This document shows, one piece after another, positions 25,701 to 35,839 of a stretch of DNA of 64,000 nt. The stretch is from NCBI RefSeq assembly GCF_000516985.1, contig NW_006917097.1, positions 1,922,001 to 1,986,000 of the forward strand, in the 5' to 3' direction. A program made the translations under genes and the position numbers. Positions within the stretch are counted from its first letter, which is position 1. Each line of letters opens with the position of its first letter. Below the pieces are notes generated by a model. It saw only the letters and a list, made by a program, of their open reading frames with translations, was not told the DNA's origin and ran no database searches. Origin of the DNA: Pestalotiopsis fici W106-1. Taxonomy: Eukaryota; Ascomycota; Sordariomycetes; Amphisphaeriales; Sporocadaceae.

Positions 25701-26018
25701 ATGTGAAGAGGAGGGTGGGTAATGTAGGATGGGTGGGAAGATATGGTCGTGATATGTCGTGTTCAACTGACTAGGTAGGGGGAGATAGCAGGATGAGGAC
25801 GACCAGGAATGGACTTGTTGACTTGGGAAGACAAACAAGGAGGTGCCAAAGCAGAGCCTGGCCTGGCTGGCATGTACATTGTTGCATGTGAGGCATGCAA
25901 GTAATGTACTTTCGGCCGGTGGCCTTGGGCAGGTCTGTTCTGGTAGGTAAAGGAACTGGGATGGATGTACACCTTTTTTCTTTCTTTTATTACGGTCTGG
26001 ATGATTTTACCTGGATTT

Positions 26019-26065
26019 GGGGGGAGGAGGGGGGGGGGGGAGGGAGGGGGGGGGGGGGGGTGGGG
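26019..26065 (+). repeat. G-rich tract (possible G-quadruplex)
   Basis: About 47 nt that are almost entirely G, with three single A interruptions and one T. The tract lies about 650 nt upstream of the PIR start codon on the coding strand. The G-run pattern meets the simple rule for intramolecular G-quadruplexes. A function is not shown. Confidence 0.85.
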
Positions 26066-26711
26066 ACGGACAGACCAGAGACCCTGGACAACAAACAGCA
26101 AAAAAGGCGGCACACTGTGAATTGATTTCGCTTGGAGGCAAAGGCAATGTAAGTACTAATGTATGCATGCATTGATGTTATTATGTTGTTGTTTGTAGTA
26201 AGTAGGTAGGTAGGTAGCTGGCTATGTACGGGTTGGCTGGCGGGCTTTCATGTCTTTCAACCCCCCCCCCTCCCCTTCAGTCCACCCTCCCACTCCCAAC
26301 GAGATACATATGGTATATATTCCGCAACCTTGAGCTCCCCCTTCCTTTCCACTCCTCCCTTCTTGTTTCCTTCCCGTGTCTATCAATCCATCGCAATTGC
26401 CGCGCAATAGCAAGAGAGAAAAAGTCTGTCGAGTCTTTTTTTTTTCCTTCCCAAAAAGTTGTTGAGAGAAGAAGCTGTCCTCTTTCCACTCGCTATATAT
26501 CCAAAGCAGACCCAATCGCCGCCACCATCCTCACCAAACGCTATCCACTTTTTTTTTTCCCTTCCTCCCCGGAATAGTCGTTTGTTGTCGTTGTGTTCGC
26601 TTTGGCTAAAGGACATCACTATCGTTGTTTGCATTTGCACGCCTCGTTGCTTTAATTCCGTCAATCGCATTGCATCTCTTTAGTTTCATCGTCATTGTCA
26701 GCATTTACAAG

Positions 26712-27756
26712 ATGAAGTCCGCCGCTGTCGCTTTCGCCCTCGTTGGCGCTGCATTCGCTCAGGGTGTCACGGATAAGATCGCCCCCGAAGGTGGAATTCC
26801 TGATGGCTGCTCGGGAAGCTTCGATGGAAACTTCGAGATCACCGTTGCCCAGGTCACCTACGCCAAGCGGGATCTTGATGTCCAGGTAAGATATCTGCCC
26901 TGGTCGTTCCACCAAAGTCTGGTGGCCGAGCGAATCGTCTTACACGTACTGACAATTTATACAGAAGCGCGCTGAGTGTGGAGCCAACGGAGTGCTCGTC
27001 CTGTCGCTGTCGGACGACTCCATCTACGACTCTCAAGACCGCACTGGTTACATCGCCTCCAACTTCCAGTTCCAATTCGATGGACCTCCTCAAGCTGGCG
27101 CCATCTACACCAGCGGTTTCTCCGTCTGCGAGGACAACCTGCTTGCTCTTGGCAGCAACAAGACCTTCTACCGCTGCTTGTCTGGCGACTTCTACAACTT
27201 GTACAACGAGGACTGGGCTGAGCAATGCGAGGCTGTTTCCATCATTGCCATTCCTTGCGGCTCGGACGAATCTGCCAGCCAGATCGGTGATGGCCAGGTC
27301 GTTGGCACCACCGTCGTTCAGACCACCATTGTCACTGCTCTGACCGACGGACAGCCCCAGGTCATCACCACCACGGTCGCTGTTCCCGTCACCTCTTACT
27401 ACCCGACCAGTGCTCCCGTTAGCCAGATCAGCGACGGCCAGATCCAGGTCCCTCCCCCTCAGACAGCTACCTCGGTCGCTACCGCCTCCATCAGCACCCC
27501 AATTGTGACCGCCTCCACTCCTGTTGAGACTGGCTCGGCAACTGGTTCTGCCTCTCTTCCTACTGGCACTGCTTCCGGAAGCGCCAGTGCCTCTGCCTCG
27601 GCCAGCAAGACTACGGCTGTCACATCGGCTACTGCTGGTTCTTCCACTGCTGCCACCAGTGCCGCTACCTCGGCCCCTGCCTCCAGCGGATCTTCGCGCA
27701 CCACCACTGCCTCCCTTGGCGGTCTTGTCATCGCTATCTTTGCCATGTTCTTGTAA
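26712..27756 (+). CDS. GPI-anchored PIR-domain cell wall protein
   Basis: Two exons (26712-26885, 26965-27756; 79-nt intron) encode 321 residues. There is a signal peptide (1-16) and Lys-Arg sites at 52-53 and 59-60 that suit Kex2 cleavage. A domain at about 63-156 matches the yeast Pir C-terminal Cys domain (NFQFQFDGPPQAGAIYTSG, then CLSGDFYNLYNE), with Cys63, 113, 129, 146 and 156. PIR-type motifs follow at 163-171 (SQIGDGQVV) and 211-219 (SQISDGQIQ), plus a degenerate copy near 183-190. Next is a Ser/Thr/Ala-rich stalk and a hydrophobic C-terminus suited to GPI anchoring. By family knowledge the Gln of PIR repeats can form alkali-labile links to beta-1,3-glucan. The leader is long and pyrimidine-rich. 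Confidence 0.9.
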
Positions 27757-28713
27757 TTTTTGCGGTTTGGATGAAGCGATGACGGTAGCAGTCATCGTGG
27801 CTTAATGAATTGAATAATAGTACGAAATGATTTGGGGGGAAAAAACCTAATGGACTTGGGGAGGAATACAGGAATCAGATTGATGACTGCACCACCGATC
27901 AAGTATCGGATGGAACTGCACCAAAGTCTCTTGAGTGTCTCGCGAAGGAGCGGAGGACTTAATCCAGTTGAGAGGGTATACATAGTGCATTCTTCATGGA
28001 CATAGATTCCCGCTGAACATGATCATTTACATCCTTTCACTCGTATGTGTTCACTTTCCGCGAAGTGACTTTGCTCCGAAGCCTTGCAAGTTGTTTCTCG
28101 TCACCTCGCTGGGCCATCTACTATCCAGTACATGGACTGAAGCTCGACGACATATACTCTTCCTTTCGTGTTGAGTTCCCTGTGTGTTCAGATGAGGACT
28201 TCACAAAAAAGAGGTCATGAGGTGCAAAATGCAGATGAAGCGAGGTTTTCAATTGTCAGACTTCGTCTCCTTGTTGAATGGAGTTCTTGATACTAGTGCG
28301 CCGTGCCCAGAATCCGTGCGAAGCTCAAAATAGGAAAAGAATCATGTATCCCAGACAAAACCCAACCATGGAAAGTAAATGAAGTATTCATCAATCGTGA
28401 CTCGTTACATACACCAATCGTGACGATCCATCCACATTTTGACTTGGCGTCAGGATCCGTCATTCGAATCGCCTGCCAAAACGATATATTCGCTGGCAGG
28501 ATGGAGCTTGAGCTCCTATGCACTGGTTCGGTCGAGGTTGTGTTTTATACTCGGGGGACATCAGCAAGGCTTTCTATTCGAGTCGTTGTCTGTGAATAGG
28601 ATCTCAAGACCAGTATCCTTCCATGGAAAGGGGGAAGGGGGAAGGGGGATATCCTTACTTGCAATTTGGTTGGGTCTGATGATTTTACTCCAAAGCCTTT
28701 GGCCTCCAATCAT
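27757..28713. other. Convergent intergenic region
   Basis: About 950 nt between the 3' ends of the PIR gene (+) and the zinc-finger gene (-). Only short frames without domains are present, and no gene is supported. Confidence 0.45.
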
Positions 28714-29726
28714 TCATTGCTTCTTCTTCTTCTTCTTCTTTCGCGGAGCACCATGGCAGTCCTGCTGGTGCCTGTCAAGATTGTCCTTTCTCCCAAACGT
28801 GCTCTGGCAGTCTAGAAAATCGCACCGGATCCTTGGCTTTCCATGACTATCCGGCTGGCAGCTCTCAAGGTGGCGATTGATATCCCTTGTGGTATTGGTT
28901 CTGTAGGTACAATTGTTGCACTACAACATGTGTTAGCAATTGCCCAGTAGAGTAAATAAATGAGTTTGAAACAGCTCCTTCAAGTGATTTGTCTGAGCCT
29001 GCTCTCTTGGAGCACCAATTTGGGCAATGCTTGCTCATGAGACAACCCAGAAAAGGACAGGAATGGCATTGGAAGTTGCTTACTTGGTAGGGCTTGTCAT
29101 GCCACTTCTTGTGCTTACTGCAGAAAGGCGAACTTGAGATCAGCTGAGAAGAAGACCCACATGCAAACATGTCCCTGTGTTGACTTGGCTTGGTGAGAAT
29201 GTGCTTACTTGAACTCTGTGCGGCGAGGAAATGATATTTGGCATGAGTGGCAATACAATGGTGTCGCTTGCTTTGCTAGAACCCCAGTCGAGGGTCTCCT
29301 GGCTGTCGACGGTGGCTCTACAGTACCCACTGCCCCCTCAGTCGATGCAGACAAAAACGTGGGACCTGCTGAAGTAAAGTTGAAAGGCGAAGAAATCTGT
29401 TTCGGGTCGAGAAAAGACTGGTTCAGATCAGCCTCCGGGTAGTGGACACAATGATGAGCTCCAGGGAAATTCTCCTCCCATGGGTGGCTAGCTGTGGGCT
29501 GTCGGAAGGATTCTTCCAGGTCATCCATGGATGTCACTGGACTTGTGTGGTTCGTCAATGTTGGTATAGTGTCAAAAGAATATGTGTCTTCATCACCTGG
29601 AGGAGGATACGTCTGGTAGTGATCAATGTCGAACAGCTCGTAGGGAAGCGCCGCCATGGTAAAATCTTGGTCCAAGTTGAATTCTCCCATGCTGTCTGGG
29701 TGGCGCCTCTCTGGCTCTGGAGGCAT
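28714..29726 (-). CDS. C2H2/C2HC zinc-finger transcription factor, three exons
   Basis: The model joins 29209-29726, 29084-29117 (a 34-nt exon) and 28714-28920, with introns of 91 and 163 nt, giving 252 residues. The N-terminal 155 residues are acidic and Pro/Ser/Thr-rich, as in an activation region. Three fingers follow. Finger 1 is Cys159-x2-Cys162-x12-His175-x3-His179 and is split by intron 1. Finger 2 is Cys185-x2-Cys188-x12-His201-x3-Cys205. Finger 3 is Cys217-x4-Cys222-x12-His235-x3-Cys239. A basic tail of Arg plus seven Lys (244-251) is a likely nuclear signal. Each splice restores finger spacing exactly, which is strong internal support. Targets are unknown. The ATG at 29726 is the best start visible, but an upstream exon is possible. 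Confidence 0.78.
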
Positions 29727-30126
29727 CGTGTTAGAGGTGATTGTGTCTTTCTGCCTACTTCGAACATGATCTTGATATGTTTGAAGTTTTACTGAAGTGG
29801 TGGTGGGTATGGTAAGGCGATGTTTCTCATGTTTCCACAGGAAATTGTATGAGGTAGATCAGTTTTGAGACGTAATCTAGGTCTATGGCTCAGTGTGTCA
29901 AAGGGGGCTTGGTTTTTTGTTATTACTCTGGTCAAATTGTAGTCATAAATCATGATCAAACTCACCAGGGAAGCTGGCTATGCCAACCTTTCTCCTGACA
30001 GAGACACCCTCTTGAAAAACTTTCTGAAGACATCTCAGACTCGAACTATTCGAGGCAAGAGACGAGTGCTGACACGATGATTATGAAGGGTCGCAACACC
30101 AGGGCATACTAATGAGCCTTCTCCGA

Positions 30127-30166
30127 CAAGTGGTCACTGTATACTGCAGTATACAGTGACCACTTG
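30127..30166. repeat. Perfect 40-bp palindrome
   Basis: The left half CAAGTGGTCACTGTATACTG is followed with no spacer by its exact reverse complement. A perfect 40-bp palindrome is very unlikely by chance. It can extrude a cruciform or form a hairpin in RNA. Confidence 0.97.
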
Positions 30167-30249
30167 GGCATGTAAACGCCAAAGTAAGTGCTGAAGGTTG
30201 TGTACACACTCGCGGTTACCTTCAGCAGGAACTTTGGCGTTTAGATGCC
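30167..30249. repeat. Imperfect inverted repeat with 21-nt loop
   Basis: Arms 30167-30197 and 30219-30249 pair over 31 positions with four mismatches (core TAAACGCCAAAGT / ACTTTGGCGTTTA-type arms). The loop contains its own palindrome TGTGTACACA. It begins at the base after the perfect palindrome ends. Confidence 0.92.
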
Positions 30250-30551
30250 ATGGACAATGGTGAGCCCCTTGTCAACAACCACATGCCGACCCACATCTCC
30301 TCAATGCCCGTGTCGACTTGGGACATTCAGAGGGTATGGGCCATCCTTGAAGTGTCACTGGTTGAGCCGTTCACGCCTCGAGGTCTGAGTGTCTAGCTTC
30401 TCAGGTAGCTATCAACATTGATATTAGCCATGTGTAGAAAGTGAAGAGAGCCAAGCTTGCTCATTTACTCACACGCATGATTCTGCTCATCGAGAGAAAT
30501 GTAAGCAATATAATTGTTAAGAAGATAAAAAGTATAACCGTTCTGTGACGT

Positions 30552-30604
30552 CTGGGATTACCTAGTGAATCAATCGATCGTGTTGATTCACTAGGTAATC
30601 CCAG
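30552..30604. repeat. Perfect 22-bp inverted repeat with 9-nt loop
   Basis: Arm 30552-30573 begins CTGGGATTACCTAGTG. Arm 30583-30604 is its exact reverse complement, and the spacer is TCGATCGTG. The shape resembles a terminator-like hairpin or a small foldback element. Confidence 0.95.
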
Positions 30605-31492
30605 GCATGGAGAGAAGAGAGAAAACAAAAGACTTCACAAGCAATGAAAGATACGGATCACACATATATAGAAAGCCGCCATATTCGTTCATACTAGGAC
30701 TAGAATACGATGGGGCTTATCAGAGTGTACTCTTGTCAGAGTGTGAAGTTAGCTGTATGAACTGGTCAATCAAGATAGTCTCGGCTGAAGCCAATATCAT
30801 TGGTTGCAACATTACCCCGATGAGGCCACCTACAAAAAAGAAAGCAAAGTGCTCTCCCATATCCACAATGCAGCGATACACTCTAATTGTCCATCCACAA
30901 ATCTCAGCCAACAAAATACAGGCACGTCATGACCTAAATGCAGGCCCAACCAACACGGCGCGTATCGGAATCGCCACTCTTACCGAAGAGAAGTCCTGTA
31001 TTGGCAGCGGCAGGTTCTGCTATGATAAGGCTGCACCGGATGGGTATCCTAGTTCATTGCGTCAATACTCGGCATGACGTTGCATGAGCGTTTATAGGCT
31101 CGGGCCGCCTTCTTGGTTCCCATCGATTTGTACGCATGGTGGACTAGCAAGTGTGCAATTTTACCTTTTTTTTTTTTAACATAACCAATTGCTCACACAG
31201 GAATTGAAAATGACAAAAGAGTTTATCCACTGTAGTCATCGACACAAATGCGGCTGTTGCAAAGATATGCCATATATACAGCAATGAGGCTATAGACTAT
31301 CTCCCGCTGAACTATGTACATACGAATTGAAGGGATCAAATGAGTGTAGGAGCCCTAATGAGCCGCATCAAAATCGATCACAGATCCTCCACCTCCTCCA
31401 TCCAACTTCAACTTCCTTAACTATTCGGCATTCAATTACTACTACAATCTCGCCGAGCTACTCAGCAGCCCCATGATCTCAAGGGGGCAGAC

Positions 31493-31495
<3 letters not shown>

Positions 31496-31524
<29 letters not shown>
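31496..31524. repeat. (TC)n microsatellite abutting the pectate lyase stop codon
   Basis: About 14 TC units. On the pectate lyase strand the mRNA reads the TAG stop and then directly a (GA)n run. Confidence 0.92.
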
Positions 31525-31525
<1 letters not shown>

Positions 31526-32682
31526 GAAAGAAAGGGTCTGGCCGGCCGAGGCGGTAACGGATGCCTTGACGCTGCCGGAGCCAAGCTTGCTGTACGAGTA
31601 AGGGACCGACTTGAGGGTGCCGGTCGAGGCCGTGTTGGTGGAGCCGCCCAGGCTGACGTCGCTGACGACGGCGTAGCCAATCTCGTCGCTGTCGTCGCTG
31701 AAGATGGCCTTTGTGGCGCTCGACTCAAAGACGCTGCTCTCGACCAGGAGTTGGGCACCCATGCGGGTGTTGATACCGCTGTCGCCGAGGGAGAGGTAGT
31801 AGTTGCTATTTGTTCACATGTCAGCTATCGATTCTTTTTTTTTCTTTCCTCCCCCTCTTCTCTGGTCGAAATACGACTCAATAGAAATGAATGGCACTCA
31901 CTTGAAGATGTGGCCGGTACCGAATCGGAAAGACGGGGTACGGCTGTTGACGTTCTTCCAGTAGTTGTTGGCGTAGGTGACAGTCAGGTGGCCAGTGTCC
32001 TCGTCGCCGTTGCTGTCCGAGTGGCCGACCAGGGACGCCTTGTAGTGGTCGTGGATGTAGCTGTTGGAGATGGTGACCCAGTCCGAGGCGTGGGTGACAT
32101 CAATCAGACCGTCGTAGTAGTCCTTGCCGTTGTTCAGGTCAGACGAGACGTCGACGTGGTCGACCCAGACGTTCTTGGAGGCCTGGATGGTGATGGCGTC
32201 ACCGTAGTCGGCCAGGACCTTGGAGATCTTCATGTTGCGGACAATGACGTTGGACTGGCCGTTGATGGTCAGACCAATACCGGTCAAGCCTATTCTCAAC
32301 ATTAGTAAAGGGCTTTATTTCGTGTGTGTATCGGGCTGGTAATTCGTCTGCACGACTTACTAGATCCAGACTTTCCAATAATGCTCTTGTTCGACGTGAC
32401 CTTGACCTTGGCGGCGCCAGAGATGGCTCCGCTCACGACAATCACATATGCTGACGATGAGCCGGCCGCAGCGGTAAACTGGGCGAGGGTGCTGACGGTG
32501 GTGGTGGTGCCGCCCTTTCCACCAGTGGTACCGCCGTTTTGAGTGGCATAGCCTACATCAGCAGCGTCGGTGATGGTTGCTCTCTTCTCGATGGCGCGAA
32601 CGTCGAGAGCTTGGTCCTCAGTTGGGGTTGGCACAGCGGCGACAAGGCCGGCCAGAGCGGCAAAGGCAGCAAGGAACTTCAT
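31523..32682 (-). CDS. Secreted pectate lyase, PL1 family
   Basis: Three exons (32361-32682, 31902-32289, 31523-31805; introns of 71 and 96 nt) encode 330 residues. There is a signal peptide (about 1-16) and a Lys-Arg site at 33-34 that may be Kex2-processed. The parallel beta-helix core has the family blocks NVWVDHVDVSSD (147-158), YYDGLIDVTHASDWVTIS (165-182, acidic residues suited to Ca2+) and HDHYKASLVGHSD with Lys191. It also has the signature RTPSFRFG with the presumed catalytic base Arg224 and Arg229. By family knowledge it cleaves polygalacturonate by beta-elimination outside the cell at alkaline pH. Both splices fall in conserved blocks and restore them. A TATA box is present upstream. 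Confidence 0.95.
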
Positions 32683-35184
32683 CTTGAAGGATAGACAATG
32701 AGGGTCTGAGACTACTGTTTCACTATGAGGAAAATGAGTGTAGTGATTCTGTGATCGATCTGATGATGCTGATCTCTCTTTTCTTCGACTCTACGGTCGT
32801 GCGTATTCCTTTTATACATTTCTTGTTGTGATGACACGAGTGGGTTTGGGAAGAGCAAAAAATGAAGTCATGATGTCGTTCTCCAATCATTGTCATGAAG
32901 AGGCCGACGGCCCATGGACTTGAAATATTCCTCGAATCGCATTCTTGGATGAAGGAACAGGCTTCTTGGACCCCTTCTGCTTGAGGTGACATCGCAGCTA
33001 GGGCAGTGCTGGAGAAAGAGGTTCGCCTTGGATTTTACGTGATGAGGCTCAACCAAGAAAGACAACGAGAGAATTCTCCGTGGCTAATTCCCTGAATACA
33101 TGGTAGCAGTCAAGATCTGGACGATCTTGAAACATTGCTTTTCATATAGTTCAGGGGTAATGCATGTGTGCAGAATGCATACATCCACGCCTCTTATTGG
33201 ACACACCAGAGTCACGCGAAGGGCAAGCCGCAAGCATGGGGTCCTAGTATAGTACATATTGTAGAATTATTACCTGAACTGCACGGCTAATCGGGCACTG
33301 AGAGAAGGCCGAGGAATATCTTATCCCAGGGTGATGTTACATGGGAAATGAGGGCCAAAGAAAGCCTTTCAGGTAATGGCCACCACGGACGGACGCATGG
33401 CCGCCGTGCCAAGCCTCGAGACCCTGGCCTCACCATGCACTCCGCATTTCTCGAAACGTGAATGATTGCTGGCGCTGGTTGCACAAGCCGGCACTGGCTC
33501 AGGTGATGGTCATTTCTATTATGAACTTGACCTAATTCATCATTGTGCCTATGCTTGCGTGCTGAAAGGAGTAGTCCATCTATTGGAGGAAAATCCGCCA
33601 AGGCAGGACAGTGTTGTAGTCGAGGCTCGTATAGCTCATGGCTCCAGCTTGGGGTCGATGAAAAGGGTCGAAGGATATCTGCAGGCAGCTTTATTGGTAT
33701 GTAGCTGCTACTGGTGCCACATGGATATCCAGTGTGTGACTGTCCAGACCTTGCGCTTAGATGCGCTTCATGCTCATGTTACGTGCAGCCAACATGATGA
33801 TTGCCTCGCGCGCCAGAAGAGCTATCGATTGACGCCCACCTTTTTTTTTTTTCATGGCCAAAGAATGAGAACCTCCAAGCTCTTAGACGGCATCTGTTGA
33901 CTTTTGAATGAAAAGAGAAAAGAATTTATCAGGTGTAGAAACTGTGGATATGGTCGCCAGAGCACAGAGGCATCTCGACGCGTGCTTTTATCATCGGTCA
34001 CGCCGGGGCCGGGCTCCGGCGGCTTCGTCAGGTGCATCATCACCGGCTGAGGTCTACGGGCCCGACTTTCACAAGGTTCAGCCTCCCGCCTTCTCGGACG
34101 ATGCTGTACCCAGATTCGTGGCTCAATCATTTCCACCAATAGCTTACCTGACTGCTGAGCGAGCACCTTTGTTCTTGAGACTAGTATCTTGATGGAAGAC
34201 CTTGCGTACGAAACAGGTTCAGTGAAGCAATATTGATTGATTGCAACTGAGACAATTTCGACAAACCGACCCCCTGTGGATGCATGCATGCGTAGGTAGT
34301 ATGCGGCATGATATTGCTTCTCTCATGAAGAAATGAGGTTACCAGGCAAACTCACGACATTTTCAATCAAAAGCATTCATGCAGCCCGTGGTGTCTCTTT
34401 GATTCGAGCGAAGACTCCAACGACGGATCTCAAATTAGAAATGAGGTGGCGAGGTGCCTGGATGCAGAATTTCTTCCACGCTTTCGAGGTCAATGGGATT
34501 TCCCTGTATCATGAATTGTGCTTGGTAGGACAAGTGAACTTGTCTTATTTCTCTGCAAGTGCCTCTGCGGTCCGGAAATGAGTGGACTCATGAGCGTTTG
34601 GCCCTTGAAAGATGCATCGTCCTCATGACTTGCCATTTTGTGAGGGAGGTACCAACTCCTAGTTCGCATAGGAGAGTGAGAGAGAAAAAGAAACACGTTC
34701 TAGAAAGATCCTGTCACCCAAGTCTCAATCATGTTCTTGCCAGATGCATTGCCATGTGCTTTCCGGTATGATTGGTACCTATACGCAGACCGAATCAACC
34801 AACGGCAGGAAGAACTTGCCTAACTATCAATCGAGGTTGAGGTAATCACGTCTTAAATATGGTTTCACTTGTTGGTACACGATGAGAATGAGAAGAAATT
34901 TACGGTAGGTGCGCCGAGTAGGTAGACGAGCCTGCTAAATTAGCCATGAACAGAAGTCACGATGCACGACGTGCGACATCAACTGAAACTCACGATTTCT
35001 TCTGGTTACTTGCTTACAGCTGTTCATTATCTCACCAGTGCCATTTTGCGAACAACCATCCCAACCACTCTACAAGCTTGGTTTCTTGGACCTCTTTCTT
35101 GGTGTTTTGTTCGCTAGACGCTCGTTACTGGCGATTTTGGCAACCACAACTCTCGTCACTCGTCTTGTCCCCGAAACAGCCAAC
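32683..35184. other. Divergent intergenic region, 2.5 kb
   Basis: Between pectate lyase (-) and the secreted-protein gene (+). Apart from the TATA box I see only short frames without domain or signal peptide. It likely contains both promoters. Confidence 0.4.
32809..32816 (-). promoter_or_regulatory. TATA box of the pectate lyase gene
   Basis: TATAAAAG on the minus strand, 127 nt upstream of the start codon. This position is normal for a TATA-driven, inducible fungal secreted-enzyme gene. Confidence 0.6.
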
Positions 35185-35839
35185 ATGACTGACCTTATTT
35201 TCCTCTTGTTCGTTTCTCTGGTCTCAGCGACAACATACAGACTTACCGTTTTTGCACCCGGTACGGTGGTAGATGGTGCCGACATCGATGCCGCTGGTAG
35301 TGGCTTCTACCTCGGCCTCTCCGAGCCTGCCACATACTGTCCAGTTGGAGATGCTTGTCCCGCTCCTCGTGGAACTCTTGTTTACCAAGGAATGTCAGCT
35401 ATGGCGGTATGTTGGAGGCGCAACTTTTTCCCTAGTTTTTCCAAGACTATTTCTGATGAAGCTGACGCCCGTCTCCTTTCCACAGGTTGAGGTCCCAGGG
35501 GGCCAAGACATCTATATTGCTCCGCACGGCCAAGTCCAGTTCACCCAAGCCCACTCGGCCTACATGCCTCCGGGATCGCTCACTGGCGGATGGTTCAACA
35601 AGACCGTGGTATCCGAGTGTGGTCCGAGAACACATGTTCTGGACTTTCTTGCCACCAATGGTACTGATCTGGGCGGCGTCTACCTCTGCCCAAACGTTGA
35701 GGATTACATGAAAGGAACTGGCGCAAGCTATCGACTGTACACAAATACACCACAGTTCAATGAGACTAATTGCGTCCAGGCTGTTGGTCTTGTCGAGCAT
35801 GAGATCGATGCTGCCTTTGGTGCGTGGCAGTACACTTGA
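35185..35839 (+). CDS. Secreted protein resembling fungal 'IgE-binding protein' family
   Basis: Two exons (35185-35406, 35486-35839; 79-nt intron, GTATGT donor, CACAG acceptor) encode 191 residues. The signal peptide is about 1-15 (MTDLIFLLFVSLVSA). The mature part has four or more Cys and sequons such as NKTVV and NGTDL. It ends in GAWQYT, and its TYCP...VPGGQ...IAPHGQVQFTQAHSA pattern resembles small secreted ascomycete proteins annotated as IgE-binding. Their biochemical role is not established. I chose the ATG at 35185 because an upstream in-frame start would give a longer leader without a clean signal peptide. Confidence 0.8.

Larger units (their letters stand above)
16651..26711. other. 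Gene-poor region of about 10 kb upstream of the PIR-protein gene
   Basis: I found no supportable gene on either strand. All frames are short, mostly under 130 codons, without domains or believable splice chains. The stretch holds a GA/GT microsatellite (18.9 kb), a TAC microsatellite (19.7 kb), a long G-rich tract (26.0 kb), a GTAG repeat at about 26202-26217, a C-run at 26261-26275, and pyrimidine-rich sequence just before the PIR gene. It could hold a long promoter or a non-coding transcript, but nothing in the sequence proves this. Confidence 0.4.
29727..31522. other. Intergenic region with inverted-repeat cluster
   Basis: Upstream of the zinc-finger gene and downstream of pectate lyase. 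It contains the inverted repeats listed separately. The plus-strand frame 30607-31077 (156 codons) has no recognisable domain and starts just after the third hairpin, so I do not call it. Confidence 0.5.

Noticed and set aside
13773..26711. Transposon or 5S rRNA gene in the gene-poor region
   Set aside because: I looked for transposase or reverse-transcriptase motifs, terminal repeats and the conserved fungal 5S sequence and saw none. Decayed elements beyond recognition remain possible.
26854..27795. 313-codon minus-strand frame
   Set aside because: Antisense to the Ser/Thr/Ala-rich PIR gene. Its Gly/Arg/Ser composition is the expected mirror of that codon use.
30607..31077. 156-codon plus-strand frame after the third hairpin
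   Set aside because: No domain, no clear start context and AT-rich composition. The reverse strand has a short hydrophobic frame, but neither is convincing.
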